From NCBI GenBank assembly GCA_017518185.1, contig JAFWWB010000060.1, positions 1 through 64,000 of the forward strand: a stretch of 64,000 nucleotides of DNA, read 5' to 3'. This document shows, one piece after another, positions 48,992 to 59,313 of the stretch. Each line of letters opens with the position of its first letter. Within the stretch, counting starts at the first letter, position 1. Source of the stretch: Lachnospiraceae bacterium (GTDB taxonomy: Bacteria > Bacillota > Clostridia > Lachnospirales > Lachnospiraceae). The notes under the pieces were generated by a model. That model ran no database searches. It was not told the origin of the DNA and worked only from the letters and a program-made list of their open reading frames with translations. The translations under genes and the position numbers were made by a program.

Positions 48992-51900
48992 CTATACCTT
49001 GTGATTGTTCTTCGCCGTACTCAGCATCAGCTTGATACGGTTCAGCTGGTTCACCTCGCTGGCTCCCGGATCGTAATCTATCGCAACTATGTTTGACTCG
49101 GGGTAGTGTTTCCTCAGCATCTTAATGACGCCCTTGCCAACCACGTGGTTAGGCAGGCAGCCGAAAGGCTGGGTACAAACGATATTGGGTGCTCCCGAAT
49201 GTATAAGCTCGAGCATCTCCCCCGTAAGGAACCAGCCCTCGCCGGTCTGGTTTCCGATGGAAACAATATCCTTTGCATAATCCACAAGCTTGAATATGGA
49301 AGTGGGCGGATCAAAATGCTTACTCTTCTTAAACGCTTCCACGGACACCGACCGCACCATATCCATTCCCTTAATGCCCAGTCTCGCATTTCTGGCCGTC
49401 TTTCTGCTCATTCCCAGATGCTTTGCCTTATAGATCTGGTTGTAGAAGCAGTAATACATGAAATCGATAAGGTCGGGCACTACTGCTTCAGCCCCCTCCG
49501 ATTCCAGCAGATCCACCAGATGGTTATTGGCCGTAGGCGCAAACTTCACCAGTATCTCTCCCACGATGCCGACCCTGGGCTTGCGTTCTTCCCTTATGGG
49601 TATCTCGTCAAATTCCTTTATCATCTGCCGGCACATCTTCCTGTATGTACCAAAGGAAGGGCTCTTTGAGCTTATGAACTCATTGCAGCGCTTAAGCCAT
49701 TTCTGATGGACCTCCTCTACGGAGCCCTCCTTAAGCTCATAGGGACGCATCCTGTATATGCAGCGCATGAAGATATCACCGAAAAGGCAGGCATAGAGCA
49801 CCCTGAGCCCCAGCTTAAGGCTGAGCTTGAAGCCGGGATTTGCTTCAAAGCCGCTGAGATTGAGGGATATGACCGGTATATGTCCATAGCCCGCCTTCTC
49901 CAGTGCCCTTCTTATAAAGCCCACGTGATTCGTAGCCCTGCAGCCGCCGCCGGTCTGGGTCATTATGAGCGCCAGATGATCTGTATCATATTCACCCGAG
50001 AGCACGGCCTCCATGAGCTGTCCCACCACACAGAGTGAAGGATAACAGGCGTCATTGTTAACGTATTTAAGGCCCACATCCACGGAATGCTTGTTGTCGT
50101 TGGTAAGTATCTTTAAGTTATAGCCGCAGGAATTGAAGGCAGCGGCAAACATGTCAAAATGAAGAGGCGACATCTGGGGCGCCAGTATGGTATAGCCCTC
50201 CTCCTGCATCTCCTCGGTAAACAGCGCCCTCTCAAAGCTTGTGGGGGTTATCGTCCTCTCCTCCTGATGCTTCTCCTTGACCTCAAGGGCGGCGATCAGC
50301 GAACGTATCCTTATCCTGGCAGCGCCGAGATTGTTGACCTCGTCTATCTTCAGACAGGTATATATCTTATCGGAACCCGAAAGTATATCGTTGACCTGGT
50401 CGGTGGTGACGGCATCAAGACCGCAGCCGAAGGAATTCAGCTGCACAAGATCAAGGTCGTCACGGGTACGGACGAAGCTGGCCGCGGCATAAAGCCTGGA
50501 GTGATACATCCACTGGTCCGATACGATGAGCGGTCTCTCGGGCTTTCCCAGATGCGAAACGGAATCCTCCGTGAGCACCGCGATATCATAGGAATTGATG
50601 AGCTCGGGTATGCCGTGGTTGATCTCGGGATCCACATGATAGGGACGGCCTGCCAGCACGATACCTCTTCTGTGGTTCTCCTCCATATACTTCAGCACGT
50701 CCTCACCGGCCTTATGCATATCCTCATGGGCAGCAGCCAGCTCGGCCCATGCCGTCCTCACAGCCTGTGCCACAAGATTCCTGTCGATCTCGCAGAATTC
50801 GTCGATGAGTGCATCCCTGACCGTAGTCTCGGAGGCAAAGGACATAAAAGGATGCCTGAATACCACCTCTCCCTTTCCTATCTCTTCAACATTGTTCTTG
50901 ATATTCTCGGGATACGAAGTGACTATGGGGCAGTTATAATGATTGCTCGCCTCTTTGGTCTCGTTCCTCTCATAGAAAAGACAGGGGTAGAATATGAAAT
51001 CCGGCTTCTGCTCGATGAGCCACTGTATGTGGCCGTGGGCAAGCTTTGCGGGATAGCACTCCGACTCGCTGGGGATGGATTCTATGCCCAGCTCGTATAT
51101 CTGCCTTGTGGAGGTGGGTGAAAGTATCACCCTGAAGTTAAGTTCCTTAAAGAAAGTCGCCCAGAAGGGATAATTTTCATAAACATTCAGTACCCTGGGT
51201 ATGCCTACAGTGCCCCTGTAAGCCTTTTCCGGTGACAGCGGTTCATAGTCAAAGAAGCGCTTGAGCTTGTATTCGAAAAGATTGGGGATATTGTTCGCAT
51301 TCTTCGGCTTTCCCAGTCCCCTCTCACAGCGGTTTCCGGAGACATATCTGCGGCCGCCGGAGAAATTGTTTATGGTAAGACGGCAGTTATTGGTGCAGCC
51401 CCTGCACTTTGCCATGCTGGTCGTATATTCAAACTTATCTATCTCCTCAAAGGAGAGCATGCTGCTCTTCTCTCCTTCTTTGTATCGCTCCCTTGCAATA
51501 AGGGCTGCACCGAAAGCCCCCATGATGCCGGCGATATCGGGGCGTACCGCCTCGCAGCCTGCGATCTTCTCGAAGGCCCTGAGCACGGCGTTGTTATAGA
51601 AGGTGCCACCCTGCACGACTATGTTCTTACCGAGCTCTGAAGCATCCGAAACCTTTATGACCTTAAACAGGGCGTTCTTTATAACGGAATAGGCGAGGCC
51701 CGCGGAGATATCCGCCACGCTGGCCCCCTCCTTCTGTGCCTGCTTCACCTTGGAATTCATAAACACGGTGCATCTCGTGCCCAGGTCTATGGGATGAGGC
51801 GCAAAAAGTGCCTCCTTTGCGAAATCCTCCACCTTGAAGCTGAGAGACTTTGCAAAGGTTTCGATAAAAGAACCGCAGCCCGAAGAACAGGCCTCGTTCA

Positions 51901-53224
51901 GCATGACTGAATCCACGGTACGGTTCTTTATCCTTATGCACTTCATATCCTGGCCGCCGATATCCAGTATACAGTCCACTCCCGGATCAAAGAATGCAGC
52001 TGCGTAATAGTGCGCAACGGTCTCCACCTGGCCGTCATCCAGCATAAAGGCCGCCTTCATAAGCTGTTCACCGTATCCCGTGGAACAGGCCCTGGAGATG
52101 ACCGCTCCTTCCGGAAGCTTTTCCCTTATCTCCTTAAAAGCGCGTATCGCGGTCTCCAGAGGAGAACCGTTATTGTTGCTGTAAAATGAATACAGGAGCT
52201 TGCCGTCTTTGTCACAGAGCGCCATCTTTGTGGTAGTGGAGCCCGCATCTATTCCCAGGAAGAGTTCTCCTTCATATGAAGATATATCCCCTGTCTCTAC
52301 CTTGTGCCTGTCGTGCCTTTCCAGGAAGCTGTCAAAAGCCGCCTTATCGGCAAACAGCGGCTCCATGCGCTCCACCTCGAACTCCATATGGATATCGGAA
52401 TTCAGTCTGTCGCACATTTCCTTAAGGCTGCACTCGCCTTCCTCCGTGGAATTGAGGGCACTGCCCATTGCCGCAAAAAGATGGGATCTGTCGGTGTTTA
52501 TGATATGCTCATCATCGAGATTGAGAGTCCTGATAAACGCCGCTTTCAGCTCCGAAAGGAAATGAAGCGGCCCTCCGAGAAAAGCCACATGTCCTCTGAT
52601 AGGCTTTCCGCAGGCCAGTCCCGAGATGGTCTGGTTCACAACTGCCTGGAATATGGAAGCAGCCAGATCCTCTCTGGTGGCGCCGTCATTTATGAGCGGC
52701 TGGATATCCGTCTTGGCAAAAACGCCGCAGCGGGCCGCTATAGTATAAAGCGAGTGGTAATCCTTTGCATATTCATTAAGTCCGGCCGCATCGGTCTGCA
52801 CGAGTGCCGCCATCTGATCGATAAAGGAACCGGTGCCGCCGGCACAGATGCCGTTCATCCTCTGCTCCACCGTGCCATTCTCGAAATAGATGATCTTCGC
52901 ATCTTCTCCGCCCAGTTCGATGGCCACATCGGTCTTCGGAGCAAAAGTCCTTAGGGCGGTGCTGACAGCCAGCACCTCCTGAACGAATATGACCTTCAGG
53001 TGCCTGGCCAGCGTAAGTCCGCCGCTTCCCGTAATGACGGGGCGTATAGTCATATCTCCCAGTTCCGAGTATGCTTTTTCCAGGAGTCCCTTCAGACACT
53101 CCCTGATATTGGCAAAATGTCTTTCATAATCGGCGAACAGCACATTATTCTCTTCGTCCAGAATGGCTATCTTAACGGTTGTGGATCCTATATCGATCCC
53201 CAGCCTGTAAATTCCTTCCCGCAT
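48992..53224 (-). CDS. Two-activase 2-hydroxyacyl-CoA dehydratase-type protein (BadF/HgdC-like + DUF2229)
   Basis: 1,410 residues from the ATG at 53224 (GGAGGAAATA upstream); the upstream ATG at 53248 has no site. Two ASKHA ATPase domains begin [20 protein letters not shown] (about 4) and [20 protein letters not shown] (about 325). They contain Cys residues typical of activases that hold a 4Fe-4S cluster between subunits ([30 protein letters not shown]). A Cys-rich link ([10 protein letters not shown]) leads to a DUF2229/HgdB-like half ([20 protein letters not shown]). Such proteins are common in Firmicutes. They probably use ATP to drive low-potential electron transfer, but the substrate is not known. 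A separate transcription unit. Confidence 0.88.
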   Translation of the reverse strand: MREGIYRLGIDIGSTTVKIAILDEENNVLFADYERHFANIRECLKGLLEKAYSELGDMTIRPVITGSGGLTLARHLKVIFVQEVLAVSTALRTFAPKTDVAIELGGEDAKIIYFENGTVEQRMNGICAGGTGSFIDQMAALVQTDAAGLNEYAKDYHSLYTIAARCGVFAKTDIQPLINDGATREDLAASIFQAVVNQTISGLACGKPIRGHVAFLGGPLHFLSELKAAFIRTLNLDDEHIINTDRSHLFAAMGSALNSTEEGECSLKEMCDRLNSDIHMEFEVERMEPLFADKAAFDSFLERHDRHKVETGDISSYEGELFLGIDAGSTTTKMALCDKDGKLLYSFYSNNNGSPLETAIRAFKEIREKLPEGAVISRACSTGYGEQLMKAAFMLDDGQVETVAHYYAAAFFDPGVDCILDIGGQDMKCIRIKNRTVDSVMLNEACSSGCGSFIETFAKSLSFKVEDFAKEALFAPHPIDLGTRCTVFMNSKVKQAQKEGASVADISAGLAYSVIKNALFKVIKVSDASELGKNIVVQGGTFYNNAVLRAFEKIAGCEAVRPDIAGIMGAFGAALIARERYKEGEKSSMLSFEEIDKFEYTTSMAKCRGCTNNCRLTINNFSGGRRYVSGNRCERGLGKPKNANNIPNLFEYKLKRFFDYEPLSPEKAYRGTVGIPRVLNVYENYPFWATFFKELNFRVILSPTSTRQIYELGIESIPSESECYPAKLAHGHIQWLIEQKPDFIFYPCLFYERNETKEASNHYNCPIVTSYPENIKNNVEEIGKGEVVFRHPFMSFASETTVRDALIDEFCEIDRNLVAQAVRTAWAELAAAHEDMHKAGEDVLKYMEENHRRGIVLAGRPYHVDPEINHGIPELINSYDIAVLTEDSVSHLGKPERPLIVSDQWMYHSRLYAAASFVRTRDDLDLVQLNSFGCGLDAVTTDQVNDILSGSDKIYTCLKIDEVNNLGAARIRIRSLIAALEVKEKHQEERTITPTSFERALFTEEMQEEGYTILAPQMSPLHFDMFAAAFNSCGYNLKILTNDNKHSVDVGLKYVNNDACYPSLCVVGQLMEAVLSGEYDTDHLALIMTQTGGGCRATNHVGFIRRALEKAGYGHIPVISLNLSGFEANPGFKLSLKLGLRVLYACLFGDIFMRCIYRMRPYELKEGSVEEVHQKWLKRCNEFISSKSPSFGTYRKMCRQMIKEFDEIPIREERKPRVGIVGEILVKFAPTANNHLVDLLESEGAEAVVPDLIDFMYYCFYNQIYKAKHLGMSRKTARNARLGIKGMDMVRSVSVEAFKKSKHFDPPTSIFKLVDYAKDIVSIGNQTGEGWFLTGEMLELIHSGAPNIVCTQPFGCLPNHVVGKGVIKMLRKHYPESNIVAIDYDPGASEVNQLNRIKLMLSTAKNNHKV

Positions 53225-53300
53225 TATTTCCTCCGCATCATTCGGCATGAGGCAGCTCCGCAGGAGCCGGAGTCCTGATGCCTGTTCTCTGTTTTCATAT

Positions 53301-53462
53301 TTCTGCCCCCGAGCTATGCTCGGGGGAGCCCGCGCCGGCTTTGAGGCGCTTCAAAGATTTGCCGTCAGGCAAATCTTCCTTTTCTGCCCCCGGGCTCAGC
53401 CCGGGGGAGCCCGCGCCGGCTTTGAGGCGCTTCAAAGATTTGCCGTCAGGCAAATCTTCCTT
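53301..53462. repeat. Direct repeat of 81 bp, two copies, each with two hairpins
   Basis: Copy 1 is 53301-53381 and copy 2 is 53382-53462. Each has a GC hairpin (CCCCCGAG-ctatg-CTCGGGGG in copy 1; CCCCCGGG-ctcag-CCCGGGGG in copy 2) and an identical second hairpin, GATTTGCC-gtca-GGCAAATC. The one stem change is compensated on both sides. It lies in the gene-free 53225-53541 interval with no promoter or frame of its own. It resembles a mobile REP/BIME-type element. Confidence 0.85.
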
Positions 53463-53491
53463 ATAAGCTTTACACTGTCTCATATCCGAAT

Positions 53492-53517
53492 TTATGCGCC
53501 CTCCGGGGGGCGCATAA
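53492..53517. terminator. Perfect 10-bp hairpin after the acidic Ala-rich protein gene
   Basis: TTATGCGCCC (53492-53501) pairs with GGGCGCATAA (53508-53517) around a 6-base loop, 25 bases past the stop of the gene at 53542. There is no T-run, so it may be a REP-like element or a weak terminator of the J-domain operon. Confidence 0.5.
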
Positions 53518-53541
53518 CGGACAGTAACCTGTTTCTTTTTA

Positions 53542-53952
53542 TCAGCCGGCAGCCATCTTGGCAGCCTCTATCTCTGCCTGCTTGGCAGCCTCGTCCGCCG
53601 CAGCCTCAGCCTGCAGCCTGTTAAATATCTCCATGGCCGCCGCAGCAGCCTCCGGATCCATCCCGTTCTCCTCCGAGAACACGTCCTCCGGATTCGGTAT
53701 GGAGAGATCCGATCCGTCCAGCCCGTAGCCGTAACCTCTGGGGTCGGACTTCGGAAAGGCCGCGACTTCACTCTCGGAGCCCAGCGCATCATTTAAAAGT
53801 TCTTCTGCCGCTGCCTCCGGGTCATACTCCGGCTCTTCGTTTTCCTCTGCTTCGGGATCTACCATGTTGACATTCCACCATTTTACCAGGTTGGAATGCA
53901 TATTGGTATAGAAGTTTATCCTGTCCAGCTTATCAAGACTGTCTATCCGCAT
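53542..53952 (-). CDS. Small acidic Ala/Glu-rich protein of unknown function
   Basis: 136 residues. The N-terminus (MRIDSLDKLDRINFYTNMHS) is followed by strongly acidic and Ala-rich segments (VDPEAEENEEPEYDPEAAAE; AAAMEIFNRLQAEAAADEAA), probably helical at the end. No signal peptide or known domain. It starts on the last base of the GGDEF-like gene's stop codon (TGATG-type), so it is a coupled member of the operon. Function unknown. Confidence 0.65.
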   Translation of the reverse strand: MRIDSLDKLDRINFYTNMHSNLVKWWNVNMVDPEAEENEEPEYDPEAAAEELLNDALGSESEVAAFPKSDPRGYGYGLDGSDLSIPNPEDVFSEENGMDPEAAAAAMEIFNRLQAEAAADEAAKQAEIEAAKMAAG

Positions 53953-54878
53953 CAGGCCTTTTTACCCAGCTGTTTCTTCAGCGTGATGGCATTGCAGTAC
54001 ATCTCTGTATCCGCATGCTTGTAAATATCTTCCACATCCAGCTCGCCTTCGCCGTAGGCTCCGCCCCAGGCAAGACGGCATTCGAAATTATCGGACACAC
54101 GGTTCAAACGTCCCACACGCTCAACCCATCTGGTAACGATGGAGGTAGCATCCTCTTCATTGTAGCCGGTAAGCACTATAAGGAAATGATCGTCCACGAT
54201 ACGGTAGGTATGTATCTTCTCGGAGGTTATCCTCCTGAGCTCCCTTGCAACCTTGGTCAGTATGCTGTCTCCTGCTTCGGAACCCAGCCTGTCATTCACC
54301 ACATGGAGGTTCACGATATCCAGGCTTGCTATATAGAGCATGTCCACAAAGGGATACACGTCCTTGCTGCGCTTCTCGAACTTTTCCCGGTTATCCAGCA
54401 TGGTCATTGTATCATGCTCTTCCTCCCAGCTGCCCTTCCTTATATCCAGCAGGTATTCGGATGTATCCACCTGGAATTTCTGCAGAGCCCTGTACAGCTC
54501 CTCCATCTCGTCACCGGAATCGATACCCAGATTCTTAAGCGCCAGACGGCTCTGCTTGCTGTCCCTCTCATCGTAATCTTCAGCCCGGGGATACTCGATG
54601 GAGGATATAGCTTCAGTCAGCCTCTTTACCGGCTTTATGATATACATGTCCATAAAGAAGATGCCGACCATCACGAGCAGTATGGCTGCCAGCACCTCCG
54701 CGCAGGCAAAGATAACGAAAAAGCTTGTGCGTTCAGAATCGATATCCGCATGGGCTCCCCTGATTATCGCATTGGAATAAAAGATATAGCTTATGGTCGT
54801 GGAGAAGATAACGAGAGCTCCCAGTGATATGGTCAAAAGCAGCGCCGTCTTCTTTCTCAGCGTATTTTTCCTTTTCAT
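53952..54878 (-). CDS. Membrane protein with a degenerate GGDEF domain
   Basis: 308 residues. Two hydrophobic segments (about 12-35 and 50-75) enclose a short external loop, and a HAMP-like stretch starts IKPVKRLTEAISSIE. The C-terminal GGDEF fold is recognisable from LDIVNLHVVNDRLGSEAGDS and HADTEMYCNAITLKK. The signature is YRIVDDHFLIVL instead of YRYGGDEFxxxL, so cyclase activity is unlikely. It may bind GTP or c-di-GMP, or only hold partners. The start overlaps the 91-residue gene's stop by 4 bases. Confidence 0.82.
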   Translation of the reverse strand: MKRKNTLRKKTALLLTISLGALVIFSTTISYIFYSNAIIRGAHADIDSERTSFFVIFACAEVLAAILLVMVGIFFMDMYIIKPVKRLTEAISSIEYPRAEDYDERDSKQSRLALKNLGIDSGDEMEELYRALQKFQVDTSEYLLDIRKGSWEEEHDTMTMLDNREKFEKRSKDVYPFVDMLYIASLDIVNLHVVNDRLGSEAGDSILTKVARELRRITSEKIHTYRIVDDHFLIVLTGYNEEDATSIVTRWVERVGRLNRVSDNFECRLAWGGAYGEGELDVEDIYKHADTEMYCNAITLKKQLGKKA

Positions 54879-55150
54879 ACCCCCTCCTTAAACATATCGT
54901 TTAATTTTTCGACCGCCGCATCAAGTCCCTCTTTGTCGAAGCTGTAGAAATAGCTGTGTTTATCCTCATCGGCGGTCTTTTCAAAGCACAGCGGCTCCGG
55001 CCAGATCACAAGTTCCAGCCTGTCCTCTTCCCCCTCAGCCGAATGTTTCATGAGCATAAAGCGCATCCCGTCCGAACTGCCGCTGTATCGTTCTTTTTTC
55101 AGAAAATTCAGGTTTATCCTGTAAAGCCCGTCATTTAAGTCAACTGCCAC
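54875..55150 (-). CDS. Small conserved hypothetical protein of the J-domain operon
   Basis: 91 residues from a GTG start at 55150, with GGAGGGG 4-5 bases upstream; its first 11 bases overlap the J-domain gene. It has no signal peptide or membrane segment and looks like a small alpha/beta domain (LELVIWPEPLCFEKTADEDK, then SYFYSFDKEGLDAAVEKLND). No family recognised. Its overlap on both sides makes joint function with the J-domain and GGDEF-like proteins likely. Confidence 0.7.
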   Translation of the reverse strand: MAVDLNDGLYRINLNFLKKERYSGSSDGMRFMLMKHSAEGEEDRLELVIWPEPLCFEKTADEDKHSYFYSFDKEGLDAAVEKLNDMFKEGV

Positions 55151-55640
55151 TTTTCCCCTCCGAAGACAAAGCCGCGCTTATGGCAGCGGCCAGCCTGATC
55201 ATCCGTATCTCGTTCAATATCTCTTTTTCTTTCCTGCGCTGCGCCAGTTCGCCCTTTTTCTGCTCAAGCTCGGCCGAAAGCTGCTCCTTACGCTTCTGGC
55301 GTTCCTGCCTGCAGGCTTCCTCGAAACGCTTCCTCTCCCTGTCGCGTTCAGCGGCTGTCCTGCCGCCTGTGGCCCCGCCGCCTATTATGCGGGCCGCAGC
55401 CCTGGCCCTTACAGCCTGCGGATCGGTAAATTCCGAATCCTCTATAAAGGCATAAGCCTCCGTCACCAGCGCCATGGCGTCTCTGGTGGTTTCATTCTGT
55501 CCTGGATGTGCATCCGGGTGAAGCCGGCGCACAAGTTCCCTGTATGCGCTCTTGATCTCATCCCTCTCCGCCCCAGGTTTAACCCCGAGAACAGCACAGG
55601 CCTGTCGGTAATCACGTATCATAGAAATATATTTTCTCAT
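55140..55640 (-). CDS. J-domain (DnaJ-like) co-chaperone with coiled-coil tail
   Basis: 166 residues. The J-domain is at about 8-65 (RQACAVLGVKPGAERDEIKS, then REAYRELVRRLHPDAHPGQN-like), with the essential HPD intact (RRLHPDAHPGQN). A charged helix, EACRQERQKRKEQLSAELEQ, follows. There is no Gly/Phe region or zinc domain, so it is a type III J-protein that would stimulate DnaK ATPase for a special client. There is no Shine-Dalgarno sequence before the ATG at 55640, so it may start without a leader. First gene of the four-gene operon, divergent from metA. Confidence 0.83.
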   Translation of the reverse strand: MRKYISMIRDYRQACAVLGVKPGAERDEIKSAYRELVRRLHPDAHPGQNETTRDAMALVTEAYAFIEDSEFTDPQAVRARAAARIIGGGATGGRTAAERDRERKRFEEACRQERQKRKEQLSAELEQKKGELAQRRKEKEILNEIRMIRLAAAISAALSSEGKSGS

Positions 55641-55657
55641 TTTTTTGGTTTCATTTC

Positions 55658-55686
55658 AAGACTTTTTATGTCAATTGTGATATACT
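55658..55686 (+). promoter_or_regulatory. Promoter of metA (extended -10)
   Basis: TGATATACT at 55678-55686 is an extended -10 box; the -35 (AAGACT, 55658-55663) is weak, 17 bases away. An AAGGAG ribosome site lies at 55704-55709. No SAM or T-box leader fits in the 30-base leader. Confidence 0.6.
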
Positions 55687-55718
55687 GATGCACATTAACG
55701 AAAAAGGAGCCTGTAAAA

Positions 55719-56630
55719 ATGCCTATTAGGGTCAAAAACGATCTTCCCGCAAAGGAACAGCTTGAAAATGAAAACATCTTCGTAATGGACGAGCAGCGGG
55801 CCATGCACCAGGACATACGCCCTCTGAAGGTCTGCATACTGAATCTCATGCCCCTTAAGGAGGAAACGGAGCTTCAGCTCCTGCGCGCCCTTTCAAATAC
55901 ACCGCTGCAGGTGGACCTGAGTTTTCTCATGGTAGCCTCCCATGTGTCACAGAACACCTCGCTCAACCATCTGAACAGCTTCTACAGCACCTTCGATGAT
56001 ATAAAGAGCCACCGCTATGACGGTCTCATCATCACAGGCGCTCCCGTTGAGCAGATGCCCTTTGAGGAAGTGGATTACTGGGAAGAGCTTAAAGAGATCA
56101 TGGACTGGTCCGTGACCAATGTCACCTCCACCCTGCATATATGCTGGGGGGCCCAGGCGGCTCTTTACCACCATTTCGGCATACAGAAGATCGCTCTTCC
56201 GGAAAAGCTCTTCGGGATCTACCACCACCGGGTGCTGCATCGGCGCAACCCTCTGGTCAGGGGCTTTGATGATATTTTCTGTGCCCCTCACTCCAGACAT
56301 ACCACGGTATCCCCGGAGGAAGTCCATTCCAAAGAAGGACTTACCGTGCTGGCGGAATCCGATACCGCAGGCATACTGCTTTGCATGACCAATGACGGAA
56401 AGCAGATCTTCCTTATGGGACATCCGGAATACGACCGCTACACTCTTGACAAGGAATACAAGAGAGATATGTCAAAGAACCTCCCCATACACATTCCCTT
56501 CAACTACTACCCCGGCGACGATCCTGAACAGAAGCCGGCGCTCCAGTGGAGGTCACACTGCAACATGCTCTACAGCAACTGGCTGAATTACTACGTATAT
56601 CAGGTGACACCTTATGACATAGGCAGCTGA
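55719..56630 (+). CDS. metA: Homoserine O-acyltransferase, predicted acetyl-CoA-specific
   Basis: 303 residues; activates homoserine for methionine synthesis in the cytoplasm. The catalytic residues are Cys142 ([15 protein letters not shown]), His235 and Glu237 (LMGHPEYDR). Residue 111 is Glu ([10 protein letters not shown]), which in characterised MetA proteins favours acetyl-CoA over succinyl-CoA (Gly111 in E. coli). It is the only plus-strand gene here. Its last 19 bases overlap the end of ligA tail to tail. Confidence 0.95.
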   Translation: MPIRVKNDLPAKEQLENENIFVMDEQRAMHQDIRPLKVCILNLMPLKEETELQLLRALSNTPLQVDLSFLMVASHVSQNTSLNHLNSFYSTFDDIKSHRYDGLIITGAPVEQMPFEEVDYWEELKEIMDWSVTNVTSTLHICWGAQAALYHHFGIQKIALPEKLFGIYHHRVLHRRNPLVRGFDDIFCAPHSRHTTVSPEEVHSKEGLTVLAESDTAGILLCMTNDGKQIFLMGHPEYDRYTLDKEYKRDMSKNLPIHIPFNYYPGDDPEQKPALQWRSHCNMLYSNWLNYYVYQVTPYDIGS

Positions 56631-58573
56631 TACTTTTCCAGAAACTCATCCTCGGTAAGCACCGGGATCCCCAGCGCAGCGGCACTCTTGTTCTTTGCGG
56701 AGGCCGATGCGCTGTCGTTATTTATAAGACATTCCGTTTTGGCACTGACGGAACCTGATACCTTGCCTCCCCGGCTCTCGATGAGTGCTTTCAGTTCATT
56801 ACGGCTGGCAAAATGATCCAGGCTTCCCGTCACCACGAAGGTCTTTCCCGAAAGCTCTGTATCCGATGCCACAGACAGCAGTGTAAACTTCAGTTCAGGA
56901 AGCATGCGCTCTATCTCTTCCCTGTTGCCGGGCGCCCCCATATATTCGGATACGGCCTTTGCCATCACCGGTCCCACACCGTCTACGGCTGCAAGTTCTT
57001 CCGCGCCGGCGTTCATTATCTTTTCTATACTCTGATCAAAGCTTAAGGATATGTTCCTGGCATTTGCAAGCCCCACACCGGGTATGCCCAGCGCATGGAT
57101 AAAGCGGTCGGGGCTCACTTCCCTGCTCTTATCCACTGCAGCCAGCAGCTTGTCAGCCGACCTTGTTCCCATGCCCTCCAGACCGGCCATTACCTCCCTG
57201 TGCTCAGAGAGCCTGTAGATATCCGAAAAGCGGTGGATAAGTCCGGCTGCTATGAGCTTTTCGATGGTCATCTCCGAAAGCCCCTCTATGTTCATTGCAT
57301 CCCTTTCGGTGAAATGTACAAAGCTCTTCAGCTTCTTGGCGGGACACTCCGGATTTTTACAGCGCAGCACCTCACTATCAGCATCCTTCTCTATTGCCGC
57401 TTCGCCTCCGCAGACCGGGCATTTATCTGGTATCTCAAGGCTGCCGCTGCCTGTCAGATTCTCGGAGATCTGTGGTATTATCATGTTGGCCTTATAGACC
57501 AGCAGTCTGTCACCCACTCCCAGCTTAAGCTGCTTTATGATGCTTATATTGTGAACGCTGGCCCTGGAAACGCTGGTACCCTCCAGCTCTACGCTTTCAA
57601 AGACCGCCACGGGATTGATCAGCCCTGTCCTGGATGTGTCCCATTCCACGTATTTCAGCGTAGTCTCCGCCATCTCGTCCGCCCACTTGAAGGCTATTGC
57701 CCCCCGGGGAAACTTCTGCGTCCTTCCAAGGGACTCAGCATAGTCCAGGTCATCAAAGGACAATACCAGTCCGTCAGAAGGGATGTCGTTCTTATCCACC
57801 TTCTTTTCAAAACGCCCGACGGCTTCTATCACTGTATCCGGCGTTACCCTTTCATATTCCACCACCGTAAAGCCCAATCCCTTAAGGAATTCAAAACGCT
57901 TTTCCATGGAAGAGGAAAGCTCAGTGCCTTCGGCGCTCACCAGCTGGAAGATGATCACCTGTACGCTCCTTTTTGCAGTAACGGCGCTGTCCAGCTGTCT
58001 CACCGACCCGCTGCAGAGATTTCTGGGATTTTTATATGCTGCTCCCTCCTCGGGCATTGCGGCATTGATGGCCTCGAAATCCTTATAGCCTATGACAGCT
58101 TCCCCCCTGAGCACAAGCTTACCCTTGAAGCTTATCTTAAGAGGAAGGTTTTTGAAGGTCTTTGCATTGGCTGTCACCACCTCGCCAACTTCCCCGTTTC
58201 CCCTGGTTACGCACTTTGCCAGTTCGCCGTTCTCATATGTGAGCACCACTGTAAGTCCGTCCTCTTTCCAGGAGAGCAGGCCTTCCCGTCCTGAGAGCCA
58301 GGATCTAAGCTCTTCCCTGCTCTTGGTCTTGGCCAGTGAAAGCATGGGTGAATCGTGCTTTTCTTTGGGCAGGAAATCAACAGCCTCATAACCAACCTCC
58401 CTTGTAGGGCTGCCGGCCAGTACCGTTCCGGTCTCCTCCTCCAGTTCTTTTAATTCGTCATACAGCCTGTCATAGGTGACATTGGGCATTATCTCCCTGT
58501 CTTCAGCGTAATAGGCCCTGGCAGCCTCGGTAAGTATGCTGCAGAGTTCTTCCATCCTTTTCATCTTGTCCAT
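56612..58573 (-). CDS. ligA: NAD-dependent DNA ligase
   Basis: 653 residues, joins nicks in replication and repair. The adenylation site is Lys103 ([20 protein letters not shown]). The OB fold, the Cys4 zinc finger (CPVCGG...[10 protein letters not shown]), helix-hairpin-helix repeats ([14 protein letters not shown]) and a C-terminal BRCT domain ([20 protein letters not shown]) follow in order. The start at 58573 has GGAGGG about 6 bases upstream. Confidence 0.97.
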   Translation of the reverse strand: MDKMKRMEELCSILTEAARAYYAEDREIMPNVTYDRLYDELKELEEETGTVLAGSPTREVGYEAVDFLPKEKHDSPMLSLAKTKSREELRSWLSGREGLLSWKEDGLTVVLTYENGELAKCVTRGNGEVGEVVTANAKTFKNLPLKISFKGKLVLRGEAVIGYKDFEAINAAMPEEGAAYKNPRNLCSGSVRQLDSAVTAKRSVQVIIFQLVSAEGTELSSSMEKRFEFLKGLGFTVVEYERVTPDTVIEAVGRFEKKVDKNDIPSDGLVLSFDDLDYAESLGRTQKFPRGAIAFKWADEMAETTLKYVEWDTSRTGLINPVAVFESVELEGTSVSRASVHNISIIKQLKLGVGDRLLVYKANMIIPQISENLTGSGSLEIPDKCPVCGGEAAIEKDADSEVLRCKNPECPAKKLKSFVHFTERDAMNIEGLSEMTIEKLIAAGLIHRFSDIYRLSEHREVMAGLEGMGTRSADKLLAAVDKSREVSPDRFIHALGIPGVGLANARNISLSFDQSIEKIMNAGAEELAAVDGVGPVMAKAVSEYMGAPGNREEIERMLPELKFTLLSVASDTELSGKTFVVTGSLDHFASRNELKALIESRGGKVSGSVSAKTECLINNDSASASAKNKSAAALGIPVLTEDEFLEKYQLPMS

Positions 58574-58603
58574 CTGTATCCCTCCGGAAAAAAGGCTGTT
58601 TTC

Positions 58604-58632
58604 AAAAGAAAAGGGATCCTATGACCCCTTTC
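58604..58632 (-). terminator. Terminator between carD and ligA
   Basis: GAAAGGG/CCCTTTTC arms (58608-58632) are followed on the minus strand by TTTTCTTTT. It lies about 30 bases after the carD stop and before the ligA start, limiting read-through. Confidence 0.7.
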
Positions 58633-58660
58633 TTAAAACTCACATTTTCATTATCCGATC

Positions 58661-59149
58661 TCAACCCAGCGCTTCGTTCAGCATGGAGAAGGCATCCTCC
58701 ATGCTCAAGGTCAGTGCAACAGCCAGCTCGCTGGTGACTATCCTTTCGGCGTAGGTCAGAAGCTTTGCATCGGCGATATTCAGCCCCTTATGATTCCTCT
58801 TGTTCTGGCTGCGTAAAAGCCGGAGATGCCTTATAAGATTGGCCACCTCCAGTCCGTCAGCCTCCTGAAGGATGGTGCTGCAGGTATCCCGGTCGGGCAG
58901 GTCTCCCTCTATACTGCCCTCCCTTATCTCTTTTACAGTCTTCTGAGCCTCTTTTTTGCCAACTACCTTTCTCGCTATCTCGTCTTCTTTGGCAACAGGG
59001 ACATATATGGTATCCCTTTCGTCGTAAACCGGCTTCAATGAGTAGTAAACCTTTTCGGGTCCGGCAAATTCAAGAGTGCCTATCTCTACTATCTCGCAGG
59101 CCCCTGACATACCGTACATTACATGATCACCGATACTGTATTTCAGCAT
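58661..59149 (-). CDS. CarD-family RNA polymerase-binding regulator
   Basis: 162 residues. The N-terminal CarD/TRCF-RID Tudor-like domain (MLKYSIGDHVMYGMSGACEI, then YYSLKPVYDERDTIYVPVAK) is followed by a helical DNA-binding half. CarD proteins bind the RNA polymerase beta subunit and stabilise the open complex at many promoters, including rRNA in mycobacteria. Its role in Clostridia is less clear. The start has GGAGG about 5 bases upstream. Confidence 0.93.
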   Translation of the reverse strand: MLKYSIGDHVMYGMSGACEIVEIGTLEFAGPEKVYYSLKPVYDERDTIYVPVAKEDEIARKVVGKKEAQKTVKEIREGSIEGDLPDRDTCSTILQEADGLEVANLIRHLRLLRSQNKRNHKGLNIADAKLLTYAERIVTSELAVALTLSMEDAFSMLNEALG

Positions 59150-59190
59150 AAATCCTCCATTTCCGCAAAAAATCGGCTACTAACAATAAT

Positions 59191-59219
59191 ATTTTACCAC
59201 ACATCAGCCGCATGAAAAA
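59191..59219 (-). promoter_or_regulatory. Promoter of carD
   Basis: TAAAAT (59191-59196 on minus) is preceded by TGG, an extended -10. The -35 region is a T-run. A TCACAGAAT half-site like that of the 12932-12947 repeat lies just upstream (59221-59235). Confidence 0.5.
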
Positions 59220-59263
59220 GTGAAAATTCTGTGAATTCTTTATATGATTTAACTCTATTGAAT

Positions 59264-59292
59264 AAAAAAAGGAGCTTTCTTTCGAAAGCCCC
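59264..59292 (-). terminator. Terminator of the HU gene
   Basis: A GGGGCTTTC-gaaa-GAAAGCTCC stem (59271-59292) is followed by seven T (59264-59270 on plus as A), 21 bases past the HU stop. Confidence 0.9.
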
Positions 59293-59313
59293 TTCTTCGG
59301 AAACATTTTTAAA

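Noticed and set aside
53247..53624. 125-residue plus-strand frame across the 81-bp repeat
   Set aside because: Its repeated peptide comes from the DNA repeat itself; there is no ribosome site and it overlaps real genes at both ends.
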